A stretch of 64,000 nucleotides of DNA from Lepiota brunneoincarnata (Eukaryota > Basidiomycota > Agaricomycetes > Agaricales > Agaricaceae): NCBI GenBank assembly GCA_023014365.1, contig JAEBUN010000017.1, positions 868,001 to 932,000 on the forward strand, in the 5' to 3' direction. The first letter of the stretch is position 1; each line of letters starts with the position of its first letter. The notes under the pieces are model-generated. The model saw only the letters and a list, made by a program, of their open reading frames with translations. It did no database searches and was not told where the DNA came from. Shown here one piece after another: positions 1-11,600 of the stretch. Both the position numbers and the translations under genes were made by a program.

Positions 1-1140
1 TCAACGCCCTGGGAAATCCCGGGCGAAAATCAAGCGTCCATGTTGCGAAAGCTTTGGTCCCCCTAGGTAGTTGTAATTTGTACACCAGGACACTCAGGCA
101 CGGGTTCTTGCACGTATCGCGTGGTGTAATAATGCAGTCTGTGCCATAAATATGCACCGACGCCTCCGGTTGGTACGAAGCTGAATTGGGGTTTATCCTC
201 CTCATTGGCAGGTTTCCCAAGTTCCAGCTTGATCATCTCGGCGTCTCTTGCCCACAGCTCCTCCACTTGTCTTTCATTCAATGACAACACCTCGGACACG
301 TCACCCGTCCTCTCCATCTTCATAACGGCCTCCTCCATCTTCCAAACCACCGAAAAAGGATCACGCACAATCCATCCGTCACGCTCACCGTTACCAACTC
401 CAACCCCGCATAGAGAATAAAATTCTTCCCCAATACCACTCCACAACACCGAAACCACGCCCCCCTCCATATCTCTAGGTTTCTCTGGCCTTGGTCCCCA
501 CTCGTTCTCCGGAAATGGTGTTTGGGTCGAAAGATATTCTTCACGCGCGAGGACCCAATGAAGGAGTCGCATCATATGACTGGCATATCCGCAATTTCGG
601 TGCTGTGGGGGCGTGAATACTGACGCGACGGCGTATCCCGTTTCGATTGTTGTCCCACGCGAAGGGGTGGGACAAGACGATTTGGCGTTTGAACCTAGAA
701 ATCCACGGTTTGTTTGTCGTATTACCTTTTTGTTTGTGAGGGTGGACAATACGTTTTACAAGAAGAGAAAAAATCGAGAGTGGCTGGGTCGTCTCGTGGT
801 GCTAGTACCCTTTCCAAGTCGTTTGTTTTGGTGAATTCTAGCCTTTATGGTTCCTTTGAACGTACCAGGTTATCAGTTTGCCATCCTTTGCGAATTCTTG
901 ACTGTCCCCGTCCACCTCTCTGTCGATGAATTCTTGTACTGTCAGGCCTCTGGCCCATTCCTCCCCTGCTCGTTTTCTGGCGACGAGGATTTGCTCGGGT
1001 GTGGCGGCGAAGAGGGAGACTGAGGAGTATGCTTGGGTGTGGTTTGGGGATTGGGGGAGGGTGGGGTGAGGTTTCTGACGGATCCATTGCGTATGGGGTT
1101 GGTCAGATGTGCGGGGTAAGACAAAGGGGTCAGTTGGTGT
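1..1140 (-). CDS. LYC1: LYC1-like lysine N-acetyltransferase, 3' end cut by the window, with a frame break
   Basis: GNAT-fold acetyltransferase of the fungal LYC1 family (first known as lysine N6-acetyltransferase of lysine breakdown in Yarrowia). On the minus strand, exon 1 (about 1140-864) gives ATPEQILVARKRAGEEWARG and EFIDRE. An exon near 818-755 gives VLAPRDDPATLDFF then CKTF. The main exon (to about 80) gives TGYAVASVFTPPQHR, GYASHMMRLLHW and VSVLWSGIGEEFY, all family hallmarks, then FSFVPTGGVGAYLW. A last part reading FATWTLDF reaches base 1. No in-frame ATG was found in exon 1, so a short upstream exon is likely. Both usable donors of the CKTF exon lead into KRQIVLSHPFAWDNN, one base out of frame with IETGYAVASV; no intron repairs this. 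It is either an indel in the gene or a sequence error near 645-680. Family call is firm; intactness is doubtful. Confidence 0.75.
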
Positions 1141-1966
1141 GTTTATCAGGGATGGGTCAGGTCAAGATGCTAGTCATGATGGGCAGATGATTGATGTCGA
1201 TGGAATTATCAACTGCGAACGATATTTTTATGCGTGAGCTTACTCATATCGTTCCGACATTCGCTCGTATCTACCTCCAAAAGCCTTAGGCATTAGTGTC
1301 CAGACCACAGGAATACGATAGGTACCTGTTTCACGGGTTCCTGGTCTGGACGATCACCATTGACTCGCCGGGGGACTTTGTTGCCTCCTTGCGCGCCTGG
1401 TAGTCCGCTCTGAGGCGGAATCGATTTTCATTGGTGTGGGAACTCTATGTAGATAGCGGTGACCGAGATATATCCTGATGGTCCAGTCCCACCTCGCTGA
1501 TGGCTCGATTATGTCCCCCGCCCATGGCTCCAGATCAATAGTGGCAGGAGAAGGAGTAACTAGGAGGCACTGCCGAGCGCGCAAGCGGATACTTGACAAG
1601 AATAACATCTTGCTCGACTTGAGGCTAGGTTACTTGGATTTGTGCATTCGTTGATATATTCGTGGTGCTGGACCGAGTGGAGGGAACATCTCGTGCGTTT
1701 TTATATCGGGTGGCAAGAAAATAGATGGCTACGCCATTAGAACCGAGAGAACCTGAAGAGTTGATTTCCGGCCAACATCACATGAGCACATCCCCACAAC
1801 CCGACCTCTCCCGAATTACCGTAACAATTGAGAGTTGGATTGAGAGAGTGTGTCCATTTGATACTCGTCCTCGTCCCTATCAACCAAAAGTATTTTAGGA
1901 AATTTCTCGTAATAAATGAGTGGACCCCGAAATGGTCGTGTTGAGCTTAGGGCGCACCTGTCATAT

Positions 1967-2032
1967 CCGCTTACCCACTTCATCCTCCCTTGTCCGCTTA
2001 CCCATTTTATCCTCCCTTGTCCGCTCACCCAT
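1967..2032. repeat. 27-bp tandem repeat, 2.4 copies
   Basis: Two near-identical 27-bp units starting CCGCTTACCCA and ending CCTCCCTTGT (1967-1993 and 1994-2020) are followed by a partial third unit. They lie upstream of, or at the 5' end of, the membrane-protein gene. No function is evident. Confidence 0.7.
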
Positions 2033-2132
2033 CCACTACCCTTTCCGTTCACTTCTACCTCTGACGACGACCTGTTTTTTATTACTATTGCTATTACGAC
2101 CTCCTCAGAAAGACGAGTCCATTGCGCATTTG

Positions 2133-4986
2133 ATGACGATTGTACAACATGATGATTATAACGACCCTGGACAAAACGTGGCAGAGAAGGCTGTTAACGG
2201 TTGGAGGTGTATGACGATTGGCAGGGTGCCGAACAGTAAGGGCGGCGTTGGTGGAGGCATAGACTTTTCGGTGGCCGAAGACGAATGTTCGAGCACGCCA
2301 GGACATTGGGTACGTATCGAGTACGTTTGATGGGATTCATAATATCGAACGACATTTTGTAGTCTCGGCTCTGGGCAAGGGGCCTCCCGCACTCACGTCA
2401 GAAGCACAACCGCCAGAATCATGAACTGCTGCTGCCTAACAACGTCCCACAGAGACTCTTGAAACTCTTGACTCTGATATGTGCGAACTCGACTGGTGTA
2501 TTCGCTACCCCAATCCATGAACGCCAGGACCCGGACACTGGTCGAACACACCGGTTCTTTGCAAGAGAGGTGACGGAGAAAACCTGGGTGTGTCTCGAGC
2601 ATTCTCTTACAATTACACATCTCACAATCTATACTAGATTCCAATAATCGTCATTTTTGTAGCTGCAGGTGTTCTCATCATCCTCTCTCACCCGAGCAGG
2701 CGCTCGACGTTTACCTCTCTGGTCGCTCGTATCCGCGCGCCCCATAACAACCCCGCGACGACCGAACTAACGGCTGAACAACTTGCCGGCTCGATTAATA
2801 ATGCTGGGACCGCTAACAACAATTCTAATGGGAACAACACTGCCAATACGACCACGACACGACCAAGGAGGTCGAGGAGGCCCCGGCGCACACCCTCGCA
2901 AATGTCTACGCATTCTCTGCCCGCCTATGCTAAAGAACCCGGGGAACAAGAATTAGTTGTACTCCAGTATGTTATGTTTCTCTTGATCACTCCCGCGGCT
3001 GCTTATCGCGAGTCAACAGAGGTATACAGGACATGGAGGATGTCCCAGTTCATCAACCCCAAGCTACCGTCGTTAATCTCGACGAAGACGCAGAAGAAAG
3101 TGCGGATGGTTATCATGGACAATCTCAGTATCCCCCAGTCCCAGAATCACCCACTCACACACCTCTACTCCAGGATGACCCCACAGGTGCCCAGTCTTTG
3201 CAGGATCCAATCGCGGGTTTCCGGGCCCAGGGACGGAGCAGTCATGACTCGGGTAACGATTCAGCTGACACGACGTCCCTTATACGCATCGAGAGTCACG
3301 ACCCCGAGTTCCCGCCCAACCCCCAGGGCGAAGCACCGGCCTACTTTGAGGTAGTCGAGCAAAGTGGTAGAGGGAATATTACCACCCCCTCCCTCGGGTT
3401 TATCGATGCAGGACCTCACAACGCCCCTGTGAGCATGACGCCGGCAACGACAGCAGAGGCCATTCCTCCTCCTGCTACAGCTCCCGAAGCGACACCACAG
3501 CGGCGTTCGGGCTTCCGTTCCTTGCTAAGCAGAATGTCAGTCGCGGGCGCGCCCACTCATATCCGGAACGACTCTATCACCTCCGCTACCACTTCCTCCT
3601 CTCTCTCCCACTCGCACATCCGGGGCACATCAGCTTCCATTCTCTCACCCTTCCGCACACTCTCGCGTCAAAGGTCTATCACGTCGCACAACAGCTCTCG
3701 AGTCAACCTCACGTCGCCGTCTTTGATCTCACTCAACTCGATATCTGCGCCACTGACTCATACAGCCGTACGTGCCGAGTTTACGTATCCCAAGAGTGGG
3801 CCGACCCCTGAGCAGATCAAGTTTATTTCGAGTCGAGAGAGTTTGGCTAGGTTCGGGCTACCGTATGGGCCAGATGCGGTGGCAGTTTGCGGCGTCGGTG
3901 AGTAGGGTTGATCTCGCAGGAGTACCAGGCGAGAGGCCACCGGAATTCGAGGATGCCGTCGCTAGTAATAGTGGTGGTGGTGATGTTGACGCGGGTGGAA
4001 GCATGAGCATGAATGTGGGATCATCAGGGTTGGGCGGTGAAAGTGGCGAGATGCAAGAAGTGTCGTTGGTTGATGAGCAGAGTCAAGCGTTGGGCGTTCC
4101 TGAGGCGGGTCCTAGCGTTGTTGGGTTGGGATCTGCGTCAGTGGATGGGTTGCCTGTTGAACGAGAGGCGGTTGATGTTTTGGCATTAGCCGGGGTTTCG
4201 ACTGTTGCTATCCCAGGTGACAGTGTTGAAACAGAAGAAAGTGGGGCCAGGGAAGAACAAGGGAAGAGAGGGAACTCTGGGGAGAAGGAGGCGCAACTCG
4301 TATCGGTTCAGCCTATCCAGGCTCCAAGCACGGTCGAAACCGAAGCAAAGGATGTAGGCAACGTGATTATTTCCTCCACCTCAGAGGCTCCAGCCTCTCA
4401 AAAGGCGGCAACAACCCCGCCCACGGCGGAGGAGGCACACCCACCCGCTCTTTCTTTAACACAAGCGCTCCCAACCACAGATCTATCTCCCCCATCCAAG
4501 CCCCCTACTGAGCCCACTGACCAGCTCCCTACACAGCCCCCGGCTATAACAACCCAATCTTCCATCCCTACTCAAGAAGAAATGACAACAAAGATTCCAG
4601 TTCCTCCACCCTCGTCTTATCACTTACCTGCCCAGCCTTATGGCGCATCTCTGCAGCGCTCCGAATCACGCGCGAGCCAAATGTCCTACGCCTCGTACAC
4701 ATCATACGCATCGGACATCACTTATCAAACCGCTGTGGAGAGTTTGAGCTCGCGGAGGGGGGTCACTAGAAGAGCGAATTTGGGCGACGATGATATCGAT
4801 GACGGGCACAGCGAGGGTGAGGGTGAGTACAGTGAGACTGATGGAGAAGGGGAGAGGCCTCTGACACCTACCCTTGGAGGAGAAAGTCTGAGGAGCAGAC
4901 GACATGGAAGGGAGAGTACGGATGCCACTGTTGTGCCTACCAGACAGGAGAGGCACTTCTCGGTTATGACTATTACGCATGCTTAA
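2133..4986 (+). CDS. Single-pass membrane protein with long Ser/Pro-rich cytosolic tail
   Basis: I do not recognise a named function. Likely exons are 2133-2307, 2363-2587, 2637-2965 and about 3010-4986; introns start GTACGT, GTGTGT and GTATGT. Exon 3 opens with one hydrophobic helix (IPIIVIFVAAGVLIIL), followed by a basic stretch SRRSTFTSLVARIRAP, so the long C-terminal part is probably cytosolic. A short patch LPAYAKEPGEQELVV follows, then a low-complexity Ser/Thr/Pro region. A better conserved-looking patch reads FTYPKSGPTPEQIKFISSRE and SLARFGLPYGPDAV. The frame then changes at about 3890: either a 22-nt intron (3897-3918) or a one-base indel is needed before GVPGERPPEFED. The end is Ser/Glu-rich and stops at 4986. 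The 5' end is unresolved; other in-frame ATGs exist (e.g. 1932). The layout suggests a plasma- or endomembrane-anchored regulatory protein, but this is inference. Confidence 0.6.
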
Positions 4987-6988
4987 TTTGTTTGTCTTGG
5001 ATTCATCTGGATGAGGGTAGATTTTCATAGGTTTTCGATATCACGACTATTTCTTTCTACATTGCTTCATTCGAGGATATCTAACAGTTTTTTTTTAATG
5101 ACGTCCATGCACATAATTCACTACTCACTCAGGAAACCTGACCTTGCGGATTACACCCCCTCCCCCCCCCCTCCCCTTTTTTTTTCACTGGATAACTTGC
5201 ATACAGTAAGAAATTCTTTTGCAGTGATCTAGTTATATGAGGTAGATTTGAGAAGTACTGCACTTGTTCAAATTACAGATCTCCTATCACACAATATCTA
5301 TACCATTCTACTTAGAATCTGTAGCCAAGAACTCTCAACACTAGGTGTGCAGTACTTTTGTCGGCTACTGTAAATATATGGATGAATTAGCATGTGAATC
5401 TCCCACCCTGGGAGTTCGCAGTGCAAATTCCTCGTTGTGAGAACGAGTCAAATACAGGCTTGCGGAGAATCTTGCTTGGTATCACTTGTCTGGATCATGA
5501 ACAGGAAAAAAACATGTTTTTCAACATTTCCCATCCAATATAGGGGTACACTTCTGCGCAACAGCTGTTGAAGGGACTCGCTCAAGATGAGAAACGGATG
5601 ACATTAGGAGGGGTAAACGAGCAAAGTACATACTACATAGGCTACCTACATATGTACATATCTGGCTACACGAGGCGATAGGGATGGCTACGAAGACAGA
5701 CCTGTTAGAATACGAGTGTTCGTTAGCCTCAGAAACTCGTATGCGCGAGAACTGAGGCTGCCAGTGATTCGAGCTACGTTATTTAAGGTAAATACGGAAC
5801 AATAAAAGAGCGAGTAACTGTCCTGGTATTCTAGCTACCGTTTACATAGGGATCGAGAGAGAAAAAAGAAAGAAAAAAAGATCGGGAGCCGAAACACCGA
5901 AAAGTGGGTCCAAGTAGTCAACGCTTGGACCCCCCGGCATTCCGTGAAACTCGCGACGAGTTTGCATTTCCAATAAGACCTCGGTTTGTCCGTGCACGCC
6001 CGAATTCCAGCCCCAGCAGCATCATCTACATGATGACAGGCGTTCATCTATTGGACCATGTCCAAGCCAAACACGCAAGCGACACACCTTTCCGTGGTGA
6101 CGGCAGAAAAAAAGCATCTGATTCCACAGGGAAATGGCCTTGCCAAGGCAATGTAATATCCACAATGTAGGCATTTCTGGTCGTTTCATCCCCGCTCGGC
6201 AAGAGTGTTCTATTCTGTGGTCTGTCAGAAGCCACGTTGGCCTTTTCCAAACAATGATACACCCGTTCCACTCAATGAAAGGCAGTTACGTCGGAGATAT
6301 TTCAAAGCAAGTAAGGTGAGTACAGTATGGGTTGCTTCCGCCCATCCCCCCTGATAGTGGCGCTTCTCTGTGGGGATGTGTTGAATACAAATGGACCATA
6401 TTAGATAGTTGCACAGAGTCGGACGCGGCCGTTCCACCTTGAATGAGGGTGGTCATCCAAGGATATCTTCGGCTTACAAGGTGTTATTTCCCTTTCACCC
6501 CCGCGATTGGACAAGACCGACAAGTTCATCGATATACTCCGAGAAGAACCGTGGCAAGCCGAAACCCACCTTGGGGCCATGTCGCCTTCGGAGGGTACTT
6601 ACTCTGCAATAAAGATCTATAACTCGAATATGGTAGTCTCCTGCAGAAGTCCGTAGAACGGGCGAGATCTTATCGTCGTACCAGCTATTACCTTACGGAA
6701 CAAACCCCACGGGGCTTCTGTAGGCAATGGTGTGGAGTGAGAGGTTGCATGGGGAAACAATTTCTTCAGCCGAGTTGGATGTCAGGTACTAAACACTCAT
6801 GCGTCTTGAGGGGCACCATCATCGACATGGTGCGCAGTAGATGTTGTTACAATGGAGCAAAATTTGAAGACGAGCTATCTATAAATTGCTCTTGATGCTG
6901 TTCACGTTCTGGTATTTCCGCTGAATAAAGTTACCAATCTCCTGTGCTGTTATACGAAAACACACATCAGTCATTCTTTAGGGACTGA
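4987..6988. other. Gene-poor interval
   Basis: Two kilobases between the membrane-protein gene and the 3' end of hydrolase A. Frames are short on both strands with no recognisable domain and no convincing splice series. A C/T-rich run lies at 5157-5187 and an 11-bp inverted repeat at 5253-5357. No rRNA, tRNA or transposase signature was seen. Confidence 0.5.
5253..5357. repeat. 105-bp segment bounded by perfect 11-bp inverted repeats
   Basis: AAGTACTGCAC at 5253-5263 is matched by its exact reverse complement GTGCAGTACTT at 5347-5357, with about 83 bp between. It could be a small MITE-like remnant or chance. No target-site duplication was recognised. Confidence 0.35.
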
Positions 6989-8618
6989 TTAGGTCCACGA
7001 CATACCCAGCTCACGAGGTGCTTCTTGAGGTATCTGAGTACATGACTTTGTTAGGGTGGGCTGTCTGTAAAGAGCATTTGGAAGACTTACAAGATGTCCA
7101 GCGTTGGGTATCCGAACATTCGACGAATTCTTCGGCCGCAACCATACTCGCATATGCGTTGAGCCCGGAGGGCCAAGTCTGTTTATCGTATCAGCGTCTC
7201 CCTCATAGCAAGGGCATGGCATCACCATCCCACTTACTCTTTAGCGCCAGGCTTCCCCGGAACGACCCAGCGCAACTCAATCTGCTCATCCAGAGTCGGA
7301 AGCCTATGGAACACCTCAAACTGTGCCAATATTGCAGCGAAAACGATCGCCTCCTGAACTGCTGGTGTTTTAAGCCTGACGATTGGTCGTCCATTGGAGT
7401 CTTTGGAGTCATAAAGTCCGCATTCAACATAGAGCTTGAGTGCTTCAGGATCCCAGGCGCAAAAGAATGGATTTTTCTTGAAGCTCTCCATCGCTTCTTG
7501 CCTATATATCGAGATGAAAAAAGAAACCATCACTGTCTGCAGTTGGCAACGTACCTTGACGTCCAGACTTCTCGTCGAGCAAGGGCACCGAAAAGAAGAC
7601 CGTCGAGACGCTCGTCAGATAGTCCATCCTCTTCTCGATCGTATGGTTTGATGATCACGGGATCGACCAACATGAGGGATGAGAACAGCTTTGTGTTCTC
7701 GAGTGCAGCAAAAGCGCTGGTTGCAATGTGAACAATGGCGACTGAGACCAAACGACTAAACTCACGTCGTGCAGCCGCCGTATGAGTGTCCTACGCCAAC
7801 TAAAGTTCGGTTCATCAAGCCATAGGCTTGCCTACGTTGAGTCTCTTCGGGTGAGACGCGTTGAAGATGCGTAGGAAGGGGAGTATCAGTGACAGAGGAA
7901 GGCAGGAAATAATGCAGGAAATTGAGGATATCGCGGCCGTTATCAGCCCAGTCGACTGAGGAATTGTAAGCAAACAAGGGACTGCTGCGGAGAAGTGCGG
8001 CTCACTCACATAGGCCGCCCAAAGTATCATGGTTGAGCAGGGCGGAGTCGCCGTGTTGGACGGCCTCCCATGACCACATTTCATCAACCAAATTACCAGA
8101 GTGCAAACTCAACAGATGCTTTATCACGGGCTCCCAGGTCTACACCAGACCAGCTCACGTCCTTCAGAACATCTGAATGTAGGACAACGGCGACGTACCT
8201 CCTTTTGCAACCCATTTGCATGTGCGAAGAACAGAGTTAATCCAGTCCCCTTTGCACCCCTCCTCACATACCGGTTCAAACAAATCCACAGCAGTCTCGG
8301 GTGCCCCTGAGTCACGGGAGGAGCGCCTAGGACACGCAACTCTGCGCGAGTCACCTGGTAATAGGCTAATCTTTCCGCTTTCGACAAATTCGGAGGGGGT
8401 GGGGGTTGTATTGGTGCGTAAGGATTTGTTCGTAAGTGGGCTGCGGGTATGATGTGTGTGGTCAGTGTGAAAGGTGCATCGAATGGAAGTTGTCGAGGTT
8501 TGGAGGGTAACGGTGGGTACTCCAGGGGTTGGGGCGGGGGGTAGACGGAAAGGGTCTTCCTCGGGGTAATGGAACGCCATGTAGAGGGTTCGATTGGGGG
8601 ATAAGAGAACGAGGACAT
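6989..8618 (-). CDS. Alpha/beta-hydrolase (LPX1-like lipase/esterase), intact copy A
   Basis: Alpha/beta-hydrolase fold protein close to fungal peroxisomal-lipase/toxin-biosynthesis-type hydrolases. ATG at 8618 (MSSFSYPPIEPSTW) was chosen over an upstream non-ATG extension. Several short introns join cleanly. Seen in order: an N-terminal Pro-rich strand region, LTLFFAHANGLQKE (oxyanion HxNG-type motif), TWEPVIKHL, WADNGRDILNF, the nucleophile elbow GVGHSYGG (catalytic Ser), LMLVDPVI, and near the end NAGHLIPQEAP with the catalytic His. The last exon begins at IPQEAP and stops at 6989 (MSWT). Substrate is unknown and I see no C-terminal SKL-type signal. It is divergent from the VPS15 pseudogene, with 408 bp between the two start codons. 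A second copy at 15518-17120 is about as long but ends differently. Confidence 0.85.
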
Positions 8619-11600
8619 CGTTGATGAAAACACGATGATCAACGAGTTAAGTAGATGGTTTCAGAGTCACACAAATGGGTTTATTACAATGGACCGCAGC
8701 TTCAACACCCGTCGCTGTGCCAACTTGACTTTGCGGAATTGACATTTCACGTGCCAAACTCAGGGCCACACATATTCTTCAGGGTTTGTCCTTTGCTGCA
8801 GCAGCTCCGTCACGCAGACCGAACATGACCGTCGCTCTCTCCGAATTCGCTCGACGATTGATAGTGTGGAAGCCTCCGAACGCCTAACTATGGCGTGTGT
8901 GAAAAGGTGGTTAACTATTTCACTCAACCACGTGGTGGCTTTCTCTATACCACTCTTGTTCTCATTCCTATCTACTACTCCCTTCATAACATGATATTAT
9001 CATAAGACGACATTCGTAAATTCGACATGGGAAATGCACACTCCGGCTTCAATCTCACCCGTACCTCGGGCGCACTAGACTCCTTTATAGCTGAACTTGG
9101 TGGGGATATTGTTTACGAGAAGAGGTCGGCCATTCTCTCTAGATCGAGTTCGAAACCGCGCTGTAACTCAGTCACAGTCTCGGATCTGCACGTTTCTTGA
9201 AGACGGTGAAATGTCGCCACCGTAATGGTTTCTTGGTCGTGAAAGTGTTCATCAAGCCGGATCCTGGCTTGTCTCTGCGAACATACCATCGACGACTTAA
9301 AGGTAAGCGCTTGTACAATGTCGTGCTCAATCAGGTTCCGGTAGTCGAGAAAGAGGCATTGGCAGATATTGCGAATGTAGACAGCTACCAAACGTTCGTC
9401 GAGACGGACAAGGCGGGGTACATTATTCGACAATGGCTCGCGAGCAACCTCTATGACCGCATCAGGTGTGGCATCCTTCTCTTAGTTTACAGGCTATCTT
9501 GCTTATTTTCTCAGCACCCGCCCATTTCTAACTATGGTCGAGAAACGGTGGATCGCTTTCCAGCTTCTCAATGCACTCCGTGACGCTCGCAATCGCAAGG
9601 TCCCTCATGGCGACATCAAATCCGAAAACATTCTTGTTACGTCGTGGAACTGGGTATATCTTGCGGATTTTGCCTCGTACAAACCAACCTACCTTCCGCT
9701 GGATGACCCTTCCGACTTTTCCTTCTTCTTTGACACGTCAGGACGCAGAACCTGTTACATTGCCCCGGAACGCTTTTACACCGCGGCCAACAACCCGGAG
9801 ATCATTTCCAAGAAGTCCAGAATCGCGATGGGAGAACTGGAGGGTAAGCGAGATGGCAGAGTGACGGAGGCCATGGACTGTTTTAGCGCTGGCTGTGTCA
9901 TCGCGGAACTCTTTCTCGAAGGCGCACCCCTTTTCACTCTCAGTCAGTTATTCAAGTACAGGGAAGGAGAGTATAGCGCGGATGCACATTTAATGCAGAT
10001 TGAAGACGAGGGGATAAGAGTGAGTGATACTTTCGATTGACATCTCAAGTCTGCTTCATTTTCGTTAGTAGAGTCTCATAAAGCAAATGATCTCTCTTGA
10101 TCCCAATGAGCGGCCACCCTTCGACATGTTACTACACACTTCTCGGGGCACAGTCTTCCCCGAGTCATTCTATTCGTTCCTCCACAACTATTTTGCATCT
10201 ATCGACGAGATGCCTGCCAATCCCCCCTATACTGCTCCTTCCATTGCCCCCTCTACCTCGAGCACTGTCGTCAAAGTTAGCTCCTCTAACCCAAACGTAC
10301 TATACCTCATCTTATCAAATTATTAGGTGTCCTACGATGCAAGTATGCTGGAGCTGCAGACAAAAATCTGTCAGCCCTCCTTATGGATCCCTCGAGCGTT
10401 GTCAAACGAGCTGTTCTGCGCGATATATCATCGCTCTGCATATTCCTTGGACGACAGGACCAACGATGTATCGCTGAGTCACATGATTACGTACCTCAAC
10501 GACAGGGATTGGTTGTTGCGTTACGCATTCTTTGACAGTATTGTGGATGTCGCCGCTTGTGCCGGCGGTCGGAGTTTGGAGGATTACATCCTGCCGTTGA
10601 TGATCCAAGCACTTTCTGGTGTGTCGTTACCCATATCCTGTGTTTAATCTACCGACAGCAGATCACGTAGATGTGGAAGAAACGGCTGTTGCGAGAGTCT
10701 TGGCTGCCCTCACAAGTCTCTGCGAACTCGGGCTCTTCCAGAAAATGCGTATATGGGAGTTAATGAGTGCTACACTAGGGTTCCTGTTTCATCCCAATGT
10801 TTGGATACGACAAGGTTTGTTTTGACTGCCTCACGCTCTCTGAATGTACCCTTAGCATTCCCACAGGTGCTACATCATTCATAACCTCCGCTGCCCAACA
10901 CCTACCACCGACCGACGTTTGGTGTGTTTTGTACCCTTCGCTGAAGCATTTCCTGAAGTCGGATGTTGCCGTTATCAATGAACAGAGTTTATTGGCAGCA
11001 ATGAAGAATCTAGTGGGTTCAGATCCCCATCTCGGTATTCTTTGCCTAACTATGGTCCTCGTAGCTGCCACGACAGATCCTCGACGCATCAGTTCAGTGG
11101 GCCATGAAGGGCGACAAGGCAGGTTTCTGGAGGGGTCCGAGAAAGGGCAGTAGGGTAGAATCACCCAGGGAGAGTGTCGTTTCCCTGCGAAAAGGTGCAG
11201 GGTCCATTGCCAAGCTAAAGTCAGAAGAGTGAGTTGATTTTTCTGTTCACCGTACCTTATAATTCCGACATATGGCTTAGAGATGAAGCTCAGCTTGGAA
11301 AGCTGCAACAGCTCGGTATGACCCCGAGTGATGAGAGTAAACTTATGGCTATGAGGGATTACATCTTGAAGCTTGCTAATGCGACCTCGAGGTATGCTTG
11401 CAGCTGCGCCAAACAACTCCGTTACCCTACTTACCCACATCACCTACCAGTTTCTCCTCACGCCTCAGTTACGAACCGGACAGAGGCAAGAGTCTCAAAA
11501 TTATTGGGGATATTGAACTTCAGAAACTTGGGGTCGTTCCACAAACCGTCTTCCTTCGAACCCGGAGCAACAGCTCTGAATTTATGCCACGCTCATCGAG

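Noticed and set aside
3772..4986. Separate 404-codon gene
   Set aside because: Its first 40 codons are an out-of-frame shadow; the rest is the continuation of the membrane-protein gene after the frame change near 3890.
8124..8642. Single-exon 172-codon hydrolase frame starting at 8642
   Set aside because: The first codon is not ATG; the true start is ATG 8618, and the part after HANGLQKE is intron read-through.
10775..11443. 222-codon minus frame antisense to VPS15, also seen at 31494-32162
   Set aside because: Its repetition comes from the segmental duplication, not from selection. It crosses VPS15 introns and exons and has no domain.
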